Source of the DNA: an uncultured Selenomonadales bacterium
GTDB lineage: Bacteria > Bacillota > Negativicutes > Selenomonadales > Selenomonadaceae
DNA length: 64,000 nt
Assembly: GCA_947304355.1 (NCBI GenBank)
Contig: CAMZAX010000004.1
Location: forward strand, 1 to 64,000
Direction: 5' to 3'
The notes below the pieces were generated by a model, which saw nothing but the letters and a program-made list of their open reading frames with translations, ran no database searches and had not been told where the DNA came from. The translations under genes and the position numbers were made by a program. Shown here one piece after another: positions 63,244 through 64,000 of the stretch (position 1 is the stretch's first letter; the number at the start of each line of letters is the position of its first letter).

Positions 63244-64000
63244 ATGGCATTGACTCTGAAATCGGGCTTCAGCTTCGACTACGACAACCTGTTCGGCGAA
63301 GGCAAAGTCACTCAGGCCGACCTCGACGAATGCAAAGACGCCCTCGCAAAAGCCCATGCGGCTATGAAAGTCATGCGCGAAAGCGGCTTCATCAAAGCCC
63401 ACCTCAGCAAGGACGGCGCGCCCGAAAAAGTTTACTTCTCGAAACTGCCCTACATCACCGAAGAAAACGGCAAGCTCAATCTGAACAGCCCCGCGTCAAT
63501 CAAACGCCTGCACGCCTTCACGGAGCGCATCCGCAACAACGTCGACGCGGTTGTCTCGCTCGGTATCGGCGGCTCGTTCCTCGGCAACAAAGTCCTTTTC
63601 GATATTTTCTGCGGCGAATTCTGGAACACGTGGACGCCCGAACAGCGCAAGGGCTTGCCGAAAGTTTACTTCAGCGGACAGAACATCGACCCGCGCAGAA
63701 CCGGCGACATCATCAACCACCTGAAGGCTATGGCGGCAAACAAGGGCGGCAAGTTCAAAGTCATGCTGATTTGCATTTCCAAGAGCGGCGGCACCCTCGA
63801 CACAATGAGCAACTTCATGGTCATGCTCGACGCGCTCAAGCAGGACGCCAATATCGAAGTCGAATGCGTCGCCGTCACCGACCCGAACATGGAGAAAAAG
63901 ACGTTGCTTAAACAAATCGCGGTTGACAACGGCTGGGAATGCTTTGCCGTGCCCGACGGCGTTGGCGGACGCTTTACCGTGTTCTGCGAAGTTGGTTTGT
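63244..64000 (+). CDS. pgi: Glucose-6-phosphate isomerase, 5' part (runs off window)
   Basis: ATG 63244; MALTLKSGFSFDYDNLFGEG...VSLGIGGSFLGNKVLFDIF...ICISKSGGTLDTM; absent from ORF track because it is truncated by the window edge. Confidence 0.88.
   Translation, partial: MALTLKSGFSFDYDNLFGEGKVTQADLDECKDALAKAHAAMKVMRESGFIKAHLSKDGAPEKVYFSKLPYITEENGKLNLNSPASIKRLHAFTERIRNNVDAVVSLGIGGSFLGNKVLFDIFCGEFWNTWTPEQRKGLPKVYFSGQNIDPRRTGDIINHLKAMAANKGGKFKVMLICISKSGGTLDTMSNFMVMLDALKQDANIEVECVAVTDPNMEKKTLLKQIAVDNGWECFAVPDGVGGRFTVFCEVGL

Overview
64-kb chromosomal window with about 55% GC and dense bacterial genes. The PolC-type polymerase together with HgdC/activase-type genes suggests a Negativicutes/Selenomonas-like Firmicute; this is inference, as no rRNA is present. 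Main loci in order: tandem-ACT protein and polC; glucitol PTS operon (IIC, IIBC, IIA-SDR fusion, epimerase) with gutM, a SorC-type regulator and an intervening HNH gene; two-component system; TAXI solute-binding protein; metH; sbcCD; D,D-carboxypeptidase; MFS transporter; a Tad/Flp pilus operon; GGDEF protein; PiT transporter and an APC permease-histidine kinase-receiver fusion; a trmK-crr-(unknown coiled-coil)-LRAT-like operon; rpsF-ssb-rpsR; RTX-like repeat protein; 1515-aa multidomain glycosyltransferase; KAS III; 1399-aa acyl-CoA dehydratase activase; two phosphohexomutases and a partial pgi. The strongest unexplained signals are: (1) a highly iterated octamer CTGCGCGG/CCGCGCAG, about 50 copies by eye, roughly one per 1.3 kb, on both strands and in all frames, resembling the density of an uptake or other genome-wide signature sequence; (2) at least ten arrays of heptanucleotide tandem repeats, both intergenic (often inverted pairs) and in-frame inside genes; (3) a translationally coupled trmK-crr-unknown-LRAT operon with a duplicated promoter/RBS module; (4) an 8-C tract inside a perfect 17-bp hairpin within an HTH gene, where loss of one C would switch the C-terminus to an acidic tail; (5) a PolC lacking the usual exonuclease insertion; (6) several unusual domain fusions. 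No CRISPR array, tRNA, rRNA or transposase was recognised.
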